A stretch of DNA of 64,000 nucleotides from Acanthornis magna (Eukaryota; Chordata; Aves; Passeriformes; Acanthizidae): contig JAWUZG010000015.1 in assembly GCA_036785705.1 (NCBI GenBank), forward strand, positions 5,719,001-5,783,000, given 5' to 3'. Shown here one piece after another: positions 1 to 13,400 of this stretch (positions are counted from its first letter, which is position 1; each line of letters opens with the position of its first letter). Below the pieces are notes generated by a model. That model was not told the origin of the DNA and did not search any database. It saw only the letters and a program-made list of their open reading frames with translations. The position numbers and the translations under genes were made by a program.

Positions 1-619
1 ATGTATTACTTTAGGCTGCCATTTCAAAAGCTGTTCCAAAATTCTGCCTGCTTAAATTGAGAAAGCAAGGATGTGAGAGGCCAGTTCTGGACCTTGGCCT
101 GAATCTGCCCCATTTTTCAGAACAGCTCTGTTACCTTCTTTCTTTCACAGTCACAAGCCACTGCTTTATGTCCCACAGTACTTGTTTTCATCCCATGTAT
201 TGGCAAGTGCTTGTTTTGTCCTTAAAGAACTTAGCCTACTCTGAAAATACAGATTTAAACCCTTATTTCTAACCAGTGATAGAGCCAGTTCATATTGTCT
301 TAGCACTTTAATCCTAATCAATGATGTGCCAAAAAATAAAAAAAAGCCACGCAGCAACCTGAAGATCAGACAGGTTTCACGGGACATGTCTGTGTAGCCA
401 GGGCTCTATTTTACTGAAATTATGCACAAAATATTGCAGACAGCTTGACAGCACTATTTAGCTAAGCCACATCCAGCTTCAAACATTAGGAATGCTGAAT
501 GTCACTTACAATGAACTAAATGTCACTTACAGTGAACTAAATGTCACTTACAGTCCACTGAACTCTGACTCCAGAAAGTGTAAAAGAGCGAATGATCAGA
601 AATGTGTTTTGTCCTTCAG
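1..619. other. intron of the left-edge transglutaminase gene
   Basis: I see no exon here. It should be intron sequence between the window edge and the penultimate coding exon that starts at 620. The only structure noticed is three tandem copies of a 21-bp unit at 499-555. The exon that normally precedes the penultimate one, ending in a motif like LTIK, is absent, so it lies to the left of the window. Confidence 0.6.
499..555. repeat. 21-bp tandem repeat, about 2.7 copies
   Basis: Copies start at 499, 520 and 541 and share the core ATGTCACTTACA. Copies one and two differ by one base in the part that follows the core, and the third is incomplete. It lies in an intron about 65 bp upstream of an exon acceptor. 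No function is apparent. Confidence 0.7.
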
Positions 620-1984
620 CTCCCTCGGAGGGTGGTAGTGAACAGAGCTGTGACTCTGGAGATCTCCTACGCCAACCCTCTCCCCGAGCCCGTGAGCCGC
701 TGTGTGCTGCTGGTGACTCTGATGAACCAACAGGTCAAGATAAAGTAAGTGGAAGCTGCAGCATTTACTCAGTGCTTCCAACGTGGCCAATACCATGTCT
801 AATTTCTCAGAAAGAAAGAAGAAAAAAATCATGCTTGAATTGTCCTTTTTATATTTTCTATTTCCGGAAACAAAAATGCCACCAAATGTATATAGATATA
901 TGATTCCTTAAATGTGGTGTTTTTTCCACATAGAACTGATTTAACAGCTAAAACCTGCTAACATTCTTCTTTCCTGGGAAAGCAAATGCACATGTCAAAT
1001 TCTTTTTCTCTCTGCTGTTTATTCTGCACTTCAGCTTTCTGTTTTTATTTTCATATACAATACTCTGATACTACAAAGATAACTAGGCTAAAACAAACAA
1101 GTCAGACCAAACAAAAGTTTGTTTCAGCCCAAAAAAAAAGTTGCTCTGTTCTCCTTTAAAACAGGAGAAAATCATGCCTTTTCAAAACATAAAAGCAAAA
1201 TGTTCTATTATTTTTTTTCTCATTTTCTTTGGACTCTGCTTCTTTGTGGACCAACTCAGTGTTGAGTAGTAGTTTGTATTTCCTAAAGCTTCTTTTATTG
1301 TAAAACAGCTTGACTTGCTTTGGGTGTGGAAGGAACTATTTGGACATAATAATCCATAAAACAAGGAAAATATTATTCTAGTAAAAGACTAAGCCAATTT
1401 AGACCAAAAGGAATACAAACCAAAGCACAAGAGCCATTCGAAAAATCATTCTTGTGAAAATGGATATGAACCAAGCAGGCATTGGACAGAGCACTGACCT
1501 TTGACATCAACTTTGACAGAGTTTTTCTATTCTGCATTTATGTTGATATCCAGATTTGCATCCAGCCCTAAGATGGAGCTGTGACACAGCACCTCTCATT
1601 TCCTTAAGTCCATTCGAGAGTAAAGGAAGATGGTACTGTCCTTTCTCATTTCTTAGTCTAGACAAAGCCTCAAACCCTATCTAATTCTCAAAACCCAAGG
1701 CTGGGTCCCAAGAAACTGTTGGGGCTCTAGATATCTTGCAGTTCTGTTTCTTGGGTATCTCATAAAAGACAATGCAAGCCTGAACTAAATTCTTATTTTC
1801 TTTTTCTGTTCTTTTTTTTTTTTTTTTTTTCAGTTTGGCACGACTGGCACCAAGGGAGAGATCGAAAATTTATTTTGAATTCACACCTCGGAGGGCTGGG
1901 CCCTTACAGCTGCAAGTAGACTTCTCTTGTGACAAATTTTCACACGTTAAGGGATTTGTAACAATTGCAGTGGCACCTGCATAA
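620..1984 (+). CDS. transglutaminase, 3' end only (last two coding exons)
   Basis: Two coding exons are visible: 620-744 and 1834-1984. Both have good splice signals (acceptor ttcag, donor gtaagt, then a 22-base T tract before the last acceptor). They encode the second C-terminal beta-barrel of a transglutaminase, with the family pattern VTLEISYANPLPEPV and later a C-terminal block around VDFSCDKFSHVKGF, ending APA and TAA. Transglutaminases form isopeptide cross-links between glutamine and lysine side chains; this barrel packs on the catalytic core and does not itself catalyse. The same exon layout occurs in the two complete transglutaminase genes to the right, so this is the first visible member of a tandem + strand cluster. 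The catalytic exons lie outside the window, so activity and subtype (TGM5-, TGM6- or TGM7-like) cannot be decided. Confidence 0.88.
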
Positions 1985-2307
1985 TGTGATGGAATCAATC
2001 TTCCATTTCAGCATTAGCACAGCAAGACACTCTCCTCTGTATAGGAACAGCGATGACAGAAAAGAACTTTGCACAAAAATTGGTGACTTACATTGCAATA
2101 GAATCAAGTCTGCTTTCATGGTGCTTAATCATTTAGTCTCTAATTGTATTTCTCTCCCCCCCACCCTCGATGAAAGAAAAAAATGAAGCCCCTTCTTTGT
2201 AGAAATAGTTTCAATGTTTTCAAATCTCATTCTGTTAAGCTCCCAGTTTTGACTTTTCCCTCAGATAATTAATACAATCTCTTTACAACCACATTCTAAT
2301 TGTCAGC

Positions 2308-2313
2308 AATAAA
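2308..2313 (+). terminator. poly(A) signal AATAAA of the left-edge transglutaminase
   Basis: A canonical AATAAA lies 324 bases after the stop codon at 1984, on the coding strand. It gives a short 3' UTR, as in the other genes of the window. Confidence 0.6.
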
Positions 2314-4289
2314 TTAAAATCATTCTCAACTGTATTGTTTTGTAATTATTCGTACATTCCATGTGAGTATTACAAGAAATCACAAGACTAAGGAAAAGTT
2401 CTTTTTTCTTCATTTCATAACCCACTAAACGAGAAGAGTGGAACATTTCCTCCACTGTTCACCTAATTTCTGTGTTTCGTGACACCTATATCTCCATGAA
2501 TGGGGAGGAAAGAAGCCTATGAAGGAAAAGTTATGCTTGGGGTCCATGGCAGTGTTTCTGTAGCCTCTGGGCATAGGCCTGTCACAGAGTGAAAAACACA
2601 TGTACATATTCAAAAGAGTAACTTAATTCTTAGTCAGCCTGACAGAGTCCCAGGCACCACAAAGCACAGGGAGAGTTTTGCAATAACATGGCAGCCCAGC
2701 AGAACAGGGTAAGTAACACATTTTTTTGTAAGGTCACTGAAGACAAGGAACACATCTGTCTTCAAACGTTCCCCAAGTGGCTCACTCAGGGGCAGCCCCA
2801 CCCCACACCTGTCTGCAGACAGAACCCTCTTTTGGGATCCCAGTCCAAACATTTCCAGGTACCAGGTCTCCCCCAAAACCCACTTTCAAGTAGCTGTAAG
2901 GATTCCCTGTTCCTGCAGCTTCTCCAGGACTGCTGTGACTGCCCAGGCACAGGAGCTGCTCACCCTCCGAGCAGGATGTGGGGCAATTGTGATGGCTCAG
3001 CCAAGCCTGAAGATTTATATTTGCTGTATGACTTACACAAAGCTTATGCAGAATTAATAAGCTGAAAATTCTGAACCACGGAGCTGTCAGGAGTTATGGA
3101 TATGGGCATTTTTGTCTGACAGGTGATAATATTTCAGAGCCTGAGGCATGATCACAAATTCCTACTGAAAAAAAAAGCACACAAGAAACCATTGAAAAAC
3201 TCTTTAGATTTCTTTTTAAAAAATATATTTAAACTGCAGGCAATTAATTTACAATCTTGATACAAATGTGGAAACAAAACAGAAAACAGAACTGAAAAGA
3301 AGACACAAGGCAGAATAGAGGTGAGGAAAATAAGAGATCATCCATTCTCCTGACACCCCTTACTCCTCATCACAATCCACTGGAAGTCCAGAGCAGTCTG
3401 CAACCTACTCTTGGGACAAATTGGCCAGGCGTGTTTTCAGATAGGCTGTGGCAGGATGAGGGAGGAGAGGCAGGAGGGAGCTGCAGGAGCTGAGAAGAGA
3501 GTGCCTGTAATTACAGTGGGCAGGGCTCACACCAGAAGAGCAGCTCTGCAGCTTCCTCCAGGGCCCAACCAACCTTGCCATGCCAAACAGACAGAGAAAC
3601 TATGTGCATGTATTATAAACACCAAACTACAAAGAAAATTATTAGAAGCAGAGGCAGCCATTAAACACTTCTCTTTACTTTACACAAGTCCCTGATCACA
3701 GCTGACTGCACAACAATGCCCCTTCCCTGGGACGTGTCGCTTCTTACAGAAGAAATGCAGATTATAGGCAATCCTGTCAGAAAGAGGTAATGAGAAGGAA
3801 GCATTACAATAATGTTGCGGCAAAGAGAGAATGAATTATATGCAGTTATGTGGAAGATCTTCAGGCAGATCAGTTTTTTAAAAAATACATATAAAGTGGG
3901 GAAAAAGCCACTGGCAGTAAGAGTAATTATTATAAATCTACTTGGGTCACTCCATGTCCCACACAGCCGTGCTGTACAATTGGTATATTTGTCTGTACTT
4001 GTCCTCTGTACATACAGTCCTCAAAAACCTAAACTGACGCAAACCAAACCGTCCAGAATTAAGTTGCTTCTGCCTACTTAGGATACTATTTCCTTCATTA
4101 GACTAAATTTGGGATGCTTTCTTCTCTAAAACACCAGAACACTGATAGCATCTTTCCTCAGTCATTCACCAGTTTTACATAAGGATAATTGGATTCAAGA
4201 TTGTGCAATTGCAGCAGTCATCCGTGGATGCTCACGTAGGATATCACTACAAAAGCAGTAGCTACCAACCACAGGTCACACCCAGCTTG
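2314..4289. other. intergenic region, no gene recognised
   Basis: This stretch lies between the poly(A) signal of the first transglutaminase and the TATA box of the next. Short open frames occur but none has splice signals or a recognisable protein. An ATG followed by a GTAAGT donor at 2688-2708 looks like a first exon, but its phase does not fit the next transglutaminase exon. Confidence 0.6.
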
Positions 4290-4295
4290 TATAAA
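4290..4295 (+). promoter_or_regulatory. TATA box of the TGM3-type gene (candidate)
   Basis: TATAAA in the context TTGTATAAACTCC lies 142 bases upstream of the 7-nt first coding exon at 4432. That spacing would place the start of transcription near 4320 and give a 5' UTR of about 110 bases. The assignment depends on position and motif only. Confidence 0.45.
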
Positions 4296-4363
4296 CTCCA
4301 GCCTAGGTAGCCAAGTCCAGTCCTGAGCCTTTCATTACTGGTGCTGGTGGAAGAGGACTTAGA

Positions 4364-4384
4364 ATGTTTTGCACACTTTTGTAA
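4364..4384 (+). other. six-codon upstream ORF in the 5' leader
   Basis: ATG at 4364 is followed by five codons and TAA at 4382-4384, 47 bases upstream of the main start at 4432. If the TATA box at 4290 is real, this small frame is in the leader and could lower translation of the main frame. It may equally be chance. Confidence 0.3.
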
Positions 4385-4431
4385 CCATAACCTGAGCTAC
4401 GCACAAGTGTGGAAAAGAAGAAAGAATCCTT

Positions 4432-7400
4432 ATGGCAGGTAAGTTCATCCAACCTGATGGCTCCAGACATCACTCTTCCAATCCAGATGAGCAATATTTG
4501 CAGAGGAAATGAGATAAATTTACATCTAGCTGCTCTCTTAGCAACTTAGCCTTTTTAGGTTAAATGTATTTATGGGTTATTCTACTAGAACTGATTTCCT
4601 TTTTTCTTTTATTATCATGGGTCTTGAACCTATTTTTTTCCAGTAACACAGAAGAGTAAGAAAATATTTTTCTATAGTATTAACTAACTGCTCTATTCAG
4701 TGCTTCTGCTGCCATCTAATCACTGTTTGCTAGTGACTGGGGCATCAAACTGCTGCAAGGAAATCTCAAGCTCTAGGAACAAATGAAGTCTGGCCTCAAA
4801 CAGGTCACTTGGTGGCCTCTGGGCTCCCAAGAGGGGCTATGTGCTGAGTGCTGCTTGTCTGTGTGGGATTGCAGTCACTGTTCTCACCCTCATGCTGCCT
4901 GCAAAGATCTCTAGTTAGACACATGTGTCATGGAATACTCACACACAGACTCTATCTACAGTTTAGCCTAAAGATGTTTTCCTCTTACAGCTTCAGCTTT
5001 AGTCAAAGGCAGAGAGAACCCTGTATGCACCATGATCAGCATCTTCAGCAGTGACCAGCAGGCTTTTCTTTCTGAGCATGCTCTCAAGGTCTGTCCGTTA
5101 CAGAGCAGACACCCAAATGAATTTTTAGAGGTTTGGCCAATTGTACAGAATTACAAAAAAAAAAATTTCCTAACAGGCACTGAAGGAAAAAAAGAAAAGA
5201 TTGAAATGGAAACTGAAGATCAAAACAAGGATAAATTTGAGGTTCACATGGACAAAAGACTGGCATCAACCTTTTCTGTGCTCTTGCCCCATATATAGAA
5301 CTTTTTTTCTGATCCCCTGTGCATGTTCTCTAGAAGTGCCTGTGTAACCATGAAGAACTTTGCAAGGCAAATCAAACTATTAATGCAGCAAATTGTTAGA
5401 GCAAACCAATGCTATCCACTGCCTTCATTATCTTTCCTACTTCTCCACAATTCCCCTCTTGCTCTGTTGGACATTGTTGCCTTTGCCTGTGATATTCCAC
5501 TCTGAAAGTCTTTAGAAGCATTATTTAGGTCCTTAAACATCAGAATCTCACTAATGTAAAGCCCATGGCTGGGTTGCCATTAAATCCTCTATGCATGACA
5601 TTTTTATTTGCAGAAGTGCAAAATGCTCTCAGTTTCCTGCATCCCTGCACAGCTCCCAACACGTGGTGCTCCCTGCCCCGCAGAGCCTGGGCATTCAGGA
5701 TACGCATGGGGAAAGGGCAGCAAGGCAAACTGACTCCTTTTCAAACCCTGGCTCCAAGTGCCCTTCAGGAACACCATCTAAATCACTCTTAAATTAGAGG
5801 ACTTGATATTAGGAATGATGTTTCTGTAGGTCCCTTTCAATTAAACATGTTTAAGTCAGGAAAATGAAGTGATGATGCAAGCGACACGCTTTCTAGGCAT
5901 TTGACATCATGTGACTCAAACATCACACTCCTGCCAATGGAATTTTTGTCTCCAGGTGACCCCTCTGAAGCAAGACCCTTAACTAAAAACACTCACATGT
6001 GCTTATGCTCACAGACTACAGGAAAGTCACTTGCTCCAGGCCTTTACTGCAGCCTGGGAAATGCACATTTCTTCCAAAAAGCTGAAAAATGAGTACAATT
6101 ATGTCTTTATCAAGCCTTCACAGAATATAACTCTGTGCTGCAAACACAGCAGAAAACTCAAATTTCACCCTCTCTATTATTATAGTAGAACCCTATGGAT
6201 TCTCTAAGATATGAGCCTCTTTCTTGGTTCAGTGAAATGATGGAAATGTTGCTTACAGCACCATTACTCTGCAGAGGATTAACAAGCTCTAGTCAAAACA
6301 GGAAGTTTTCTTCACTTAAATTCCTCTGGAATATCATACTGGGAAAGGCCACTTTCCAAACACTTGTTTCCACAGGGGAAGCTGTATTTTTTTTGCTTCA
6401 TTTTTGTTTCTTATTGTGGTTTTTTGGTTTTTGGGTTTTTTTTTAAATTTATCAAGGAAAGAGAAAGCTTGAAGGTTTTGTAATCTGACCTTCAGTGCCT
6501 CATTTTTGACATTGGGCAACCTATCATGATACAATAGAGCAACCCATAGCACTGCCTCGAGATATGCCACTCCTCTGCTTGTAATCTTTTTCCAACACAG
6601 TGTGAAAGAACACCCAGCTTCAAGCTACAAGGCTGTAAATTAATTGAGATACAAGATATGTGAGAAGATAACAAGCAAGCTCCACTCTGAAGAGAGTAAC
6701 CTTCTAGTCATCATCTGCAGGCAGCGTTTCCAGAATCAGCCTTGCACTTCCTAATGAGAGTTTTAATTTTGCTTTCTGTAAATCTGCAAAAACATTATGG
6801 GAACTAGATATCACCACAGAAAAAGAGCAGGAACATGAGCAATACAACAATCTCTTCAGACTTGAACAAAATCTTATCTCAATACAAAATATTTTGATTT
6901 TTTTTGTTTAAATCAAAACATAAATCAAAGATGAATTCTCTGAATTTTGAATTTTTGAATATTTTTTCTCTTTCTGAAAACAGCTATTTTCGTCTAACTC
7001 CCTGGGTTTTTTTCAATTTTTAATAACAACGCATTTTTCTTTTTTCCTACAGCACATAATGCCAGCTATATACAAATATAATAAAATTAGTACATTAGAC
7101 ACAGTGAAAAGGTGAGCAAGTCTGAAGGAAAATGTTTTTAATTAACATGTCTTGTGTCTTTCTAGCCCTAAAAATAGGAAAAGTCAACTGGCAATCCAAA
7201 CTAAATAAAGCTGCACACCGCACCTCTGATTACAGCAGCACAGAAGTAATCTTGAGGAGAGGGCAGCCCTTCAACATCTCTCTGAACCTCAAAACAACAG
7301 TGCAATCTTGGGACAACTTCACCTTTATTGCAAGCACAGGTAATCTCCCCATGATACTCATCCCATATCCAGGTTTTTCCAGCTCCTTGTGCCTTACAGT

Positions 7401-10400
7401 TCTATGTGGTCCATCCTTGAAACATTGAGCTTTGTCCTGTTTCACTCAGGATTCATTGTCCTTTTAGGCTTAGGCATTCCCATTTTAAAGTTTGATCTAT
7501 ACCTCAAGGCAAGAGACAGTAAAGGTAATAATTAAAAGAAAGGCAGGAGCCATCGTCATTCCAAAACCAACACTGTATCTCTGCTCCTAAGGACATCCCT
7601 GCAATATTGCACATTATCTTCATTCTGGTCCCTGACCTGTGCCTCTCATAAACCGCCACCCCCAGTTCATCCATTCTCTCTGGCAGGACCATCTCCAGCA
7701 GAATCCCAGCAGACCAAGGCCATATTTACCCTTTCTGACGAGGGTGCCAGTGGCTGGAGTGCCACCCAAGAGCCCAGTGAGCCTCGCTGCCTGAACTTCA
7801 CCATCCTCAGCCCAGCTGACGCTGTCATCGGACGATACAAACTCAAACTGCAGGTCCTTGCTGGGAACAAGGTCTTTTCCAAAGTCCTGGGCCAGTTTGT
7901 GCTACTCTTCAATCCCTGGTGCCCAGGTATGCTCTGATGTATCACATCCTTTAAATAAATCTTTGTCTTAGCCAGGAAATCTGAATGTCTCAGTAAAGTC
8001 TGTACCTGACAGCCACAGCTACAGAAAGTTGGGGTTTTTTGCTCAACATCAAGGATCAAATTTTTCTCCCTTCTTCAGTGCTGCAAGGCATCAGAGACCC
8101 AGACTCTTGCTTGTAGGATAAGAAATCAGAGGCAGTAAATATTCCAACTATTCATTCTAGATTTTTTCCCCTCTGATTCTTGCATTTAGCTGTAAAACAA
8201 GCAACATGTACCAGTAAGACACATACTGAGCTTAGTGAAGGGACAGGAACACAGTCAGTTCCCCTGAAAGGAATTTCATGCTAAATTTACTCACTCTCTA
8301 AATTCTTACAGAGGTGTAGCAGAGAGTCCTAAGCCTGAATGCATGGGCAGTCTCACCTCTTTCCTAGAACTGCCCTCTATTTGAGTTTTTCAGTTACAGC
8401 AAAACAATTTCCTTCCAGCCATCATGTCTCATTCTGCTTGTAGATGATGATGTCTACATGGCTGACGAAAAGGAGCGAGAGGAGTATGTCCTGAACGACA
8501 GTGGAATCATATTTCAGGGACTGGAAAAAGATATTCAACAAGAAGCTTGGAACTACGGACAGGTAAACAGCATCACCTCTTCCAGAACTTTCAGAATAAG
8601 TATAGTGGGTAAATAGGCTCTTGAGGAGAAAAACACATTATCTTGTAGTATAAGAGCTAAATATTCCTTGCTCACTTCAGATTTTCTTGCAGATATATGT
8701 CTCACTTATCAATACATAACAGCAGCATCAGGATCATTTTTCCTGTCTGGCATGTGATAATACAGAAGTAAAAGAAACAAAGCATAATTTTAGTTTTCCT
8801 TTGCCTATTACACAAACAGGCAAAACTGTACTTGTTTTTTGACCCTTGTAGAGTGCAAAGAAAGCCACCGGGTACTCGAAAGCCAGTGCATGTAACTATT
8901 TACACAATCTGTTCAGAAATGGGGCAGAAGACACTGAAAGGATATCCCAAATCCACTCAACTGAAACAACTCCCGTTGGAATTTTTGAAAATTAGTTTGC
9001 CCCTCCAAGTGTAACCTCTGCAGACAGTCAGAACTGCAGCCCTGCAGTTATGCAGCCACCATGCAGCTCCCCAGGCCAGCCAAAACCATCGCTGGCCACT
9101 TCATGCCCTCCACTGCACCAGCATTTGCAGAGAGCATTTCTATTGATCCTCCTGATCACTGTGGCTGCTTTTACACTAATAAATGAAACAAGGCCAGAGT
9201 TCCTTTCTGTCTCAGAGGTTAAGGGCCATCCTTGACCAGCACTTGGGCATTCCCTGAGCCCAACACAGTGTCTCTGTGACCATAATCCACAATAATTATT
9301 TCTGTGGGTTTCTTTCAGTTCAGATCTCCTGATATGGGCTGGAGGCAGCCCAAGAGAGGAAAGCTTTTGTAACAGTAGGGGACCTGAAGGGGCATGGCAG
9401 GATGTGGGAGGGTGTGACCCCTGCCGAGCCCGACCCACACTGGTCTTGTCTGTGCCACCAGGTCACGTAATGTCCTTGTGAATGGCCCCACACTGTGCTC
9501 ACAGACACCTTTAAAATACTATGGAGAGTTGGCAGCCTAATGTTTATGTTTTCTTCTTGGCAAAATTTTCTTTAGCCGTATAGAAAACACCTCTGTTCTC
9601 AGCATTTTCCTTTCATGCTAGGAAAAGGAAAATAGGTGGGGAGGTTATCCTTGGGTTTACTTATGAAATTAGCCTTCATTATATTCCTTGTTTTGGTTCC
9701 AGTTTGAGGAGGACATCCTTGATATCTCTCTGGCTATACTGGACCGGAGCCTGAACCACCGCCAGGATCCAGCTGCGGATGTCTCCAAGCGGAACAGCCC
9801 TGTCTATGTGAGCAGGGTTATCAGTGCCATGGTAAAGTGACCCAGCAGTTACAGGTGTAAATGCACCTACCAACAAAATCCTAATTCACACTCATGCTTG
9901 AGTCTGAATTCCTCAATCTTTTATAGGTGTAGATAAGCAGAAAATAGCCACAAAATAGGCAAAATGGAGATTTATTCTTCTTCCCAAGAGTTTGCTCATG
10001 ACTGAAGGAATGTTTCCAAGAACTCCTGAGGAACATCGAACCTCAGATGTATTTTCCTAACATATTTTCAGTCCATTAGATCTTTTCACTAATTTGGAAA
10101 GCCTTTGCCTATTCTGAAATCACTTGCTAAGTTTTTCAAACACCAAGAGAAGTTTCAAATATTTTGGAAAACCAGCGCTGGTATGGCTGCATTTAATGTC
10201 TGAATTTAGCATTCCTCACTCCAGGGATATTTCCTGCAACAAATAGTTACAACTTCTCAGCACACACCCATCCTCACAAACACATAAATGCATTGCTAGG
10301 CAGCTGAAAAGTTTTCCATTATATAAATAATACATGTCTCACCACATTCATTAGCTGAGATTCCTCCTTTGGGGAACTATGATGTTTTCCAGTCTTTTAG

Positions 10401-13400
10401 ACAGCACTGAATTTAGGCATTCTCAGATGTATAAAATTACTAAAGGTACGAATACTCAAGGAAAAAATAAATTTAAAAAGAACTTACTGCATCCTGTACC
10501 ACCACACACGACACTTAAACAGGGCTCTACAATGGATGTGCACAAATATATGCAACCACATCTAACAAGTTTGGGCAAGCTGTAAGTACTGTCTGCACAT
10601 TTGCAACAAATGCACATGCAGAGAAAAGATGGACTTTCCAAGGCTTCCATATAAATCACTTGAGAATGTGAAGCAGCACTGAATGCACAGTCCAACAGTA
10701 ATGACACACAAGGAGGTGAGATCAATAGATGACACAGACAAAACATAAACAGGTGTCAGTCAATACATTTGGGACCACTTGTACTGAAAACAAGGCAGTT
10801 TTGAATCACAGACTGCAATCTGATCCAATTGCGACACTTGAGCAGACAAAATTCTATCTAAGGTTCAAATACTCTGTCCCACCATGCAGTGAATGAGAAC
10901 AGTGGTACCCACAGGGTCACTTCAAACCATTCCCCTCTCTCTTTTCCGGTAAATACTTTAATTCTCTCATGAGAAGGACTCTTTCAGGTTAACAGCAATG
11001 ATGAAAAAGGAGTAGTGGAAGGGAAGTGGAGTGGGAAGTACCGCTCAGGAACAAACCCCCTGCGATGGAGCGGGAGTGTGACCATCCTTCGGAAGTGGTA
11101 CCGGGCACGGTACAGACCTGTCCGCTACGGCCAGTGCTGGGTCTTTGCAGGAGTCACCTGCACAGGTACACAGGGAGGGGTGGAAATGACCCCACAGAGG
11201 CACCTCACCACGAGTTCTGCAGTTTGAACTTCAGGACAATAATGCTGAAGCTGTTTCAGCTTTGACAGGGACAGTTTCAGCTTTGACACAGAGTGAAGGA
11301 CATCCACTCTCCATGTATGAAGGGTTAATCTCTTCAGTTTAGAGGTTGTAATAATGCGTGCCAGCTTTGTGAGTAAGCAGACAAAACTCAAAGGGGTTTT
11401 CCAGGCTGAGCTGGTGAAAAGAGCAAGGCTTCCTGTTTCAAAGCTAGGATTCAAAGAAAACCTGCGCTCTTTTAAGTCCATCTCCTCATAGTGCCAGTTT
11501 TCTACTGCTGTGTCTTACCTGCTGGTGACACAAAAGCAAGGCACAATTCTGAGGGCCTGTAAAGGGAGCTGCAAGTCAGGAAAAGCATTTCATCCTAGCA
11601 CTAGACAGTCAGAGCTGCTCTGGGACACAAGAGCCTCTTTGGGGAAAATACAAAGGAAAATTGAGAAGTACATCTCAGTGAGAGGAAAATGAAGCAAGTA
11701 ACAGAAGAACAAAGAGAGAAAATGGGAGAGAGAGCAGGATGAAGAGTCAGAGGTTAAAATAGATGGGTGAAGCTAACTCTTATTTAAAAGGACATGACAG
11801 CTAAGAATGCCATGTCAGTGGAAGTGTCTTCCAAGCAATTTTACACAATCACTGTGACTTGCATCATATCTGGAGAGAAATTTCTGAGGGTGTGTTTAAC
11901 CCCTGAAAACATATACTAGACTGTTTGACCAAGAATAACACTTTCAAAATGTCTATAAAATAGCTGTACAGAACTTTTATGGTATTCTATGTTGTAGTAC
12001 TGAGATGCTTGGGAATACCTACTCGTGTTATTACAAACTTCAACTCTGCCCACGACAAGAATCTAAATCTGAGTATTGACAAGTACATTGACATGTCTGG
12101 AAACACCCTGAACTTGACTGAAGACAGTGTGTGGTAAATATGCATATTTCTTTAATATTTCTTCCATTATATTCCCCACTAATTAAAAGATCTAGAATCA
12201 TGCTCCTGAAAAACCACCCCAACTTCACATTCCCAGTGATATAAAACTCCACACTAGACCTTTAGCTTTTTGTTCTGGAATGTCCAGTACTGAATTATTG
12301 ACTCTGTAATGAATTATTTTCCTTTAATATTTATTTTTCACAACATCCCAATATTTCTCAGAGATCTAAACAAAAAGCTGGCAAAAAAGGGGGAAAGAGG
12401 TATTCATGTAAGAAGTACAGCAGCTGCTCTCTCCACAGAGGAGCTTTCATTCACTCAATTAGGATTATTTCTTGCATTGTGTGAATCAGATATTCTGCAT
12501 TCTACCTCCCTTACAGGAATTTCCATGTCTGGAATGAAAGCTGGTTCATTAGAAGAGATCTTGGCTCTTTTTATGATGGATGGCAGGTTCTGGATGCAAC
12601 ACCCCAGGAAAAAAGCAAAGGTAACACTGTTGTAAATAGAAAAAACTTGTAGATATTGTTACTCCTAAAGATTGCCATGGAAATTTCAGGAAAATTCTCT
12701 TCTATATATTCCCTGTAGATGTAGCATTAATTTGGGGGCACAAGAAAAACAATACCCACATCAATGTCCAGTAAGGAGCTTTTCTATCAGTCTCTGGGTT
12801 GCTGACCAGCATAACAATTCTTCCTTTTTGTAATTTCGATTCTCTGCCTCCACAAAAGCCAGCACGTCTTAAGTTCCCTTATCTCACCCTAGCTTGTCTT
12901 AGCTCCTCACATCACACAGTCCCGTTCTCCACTACCAAGTTTAACAAATTTAGTCCCCTGGTTCTCCTCAATGCACGCACAGCACTGGAGATTCCCATCT
13001 CTTAAGCACGACTGTACTGACTCAGCTCACATCCCTCACATCCTCTCCTCTCCTCTCCTCTCACCCGACAGCTTTGCATGCAGCCTTGCAGCCTTTGGAG
13101 GGTGAGAACACTTCCCACAGCACACATCACAAGAAGCTTTAGCTCTCCCTAACAACCTCCTCTGCAATCCCACCTTTTGATATAAAGTGCACGTGGGATC
13201 TCTGGACATGCTGTTACCATATTACACAGACATGAAAACAGTGCACTTGACCCAAATGTGTCTTTGCAGCGGCTGCCTCTCCCTCTTGCTGTCAGCATAA
13301 GGATTTATGTTGTTTAACTTCTCCCAAATGTGTCTTTGCAGTGAGTGCCTCTCCCTCTTGCTGTCAGCATGAGGATTTATGTTGTTTAACTTCTCCCTCT

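Noticed and set aside
2688..2708. ATGGCAGCCCAGCAGAACAGG followed by GTAAGT, as first exon of the TGM3-type gene
   Set aside because: The exon is 21 nt and ends in phase 0, but exon 2 at 7166 needs phase 1. ATGGCAG at 4432 fits the phase and the family N-terminus.
9028..9438. 136-codon - strand frame in intron 4 of the TGM3-type gene
   Set aside because: No likeness to a known protein, no splice context and inside an intron of a well-supported gene.
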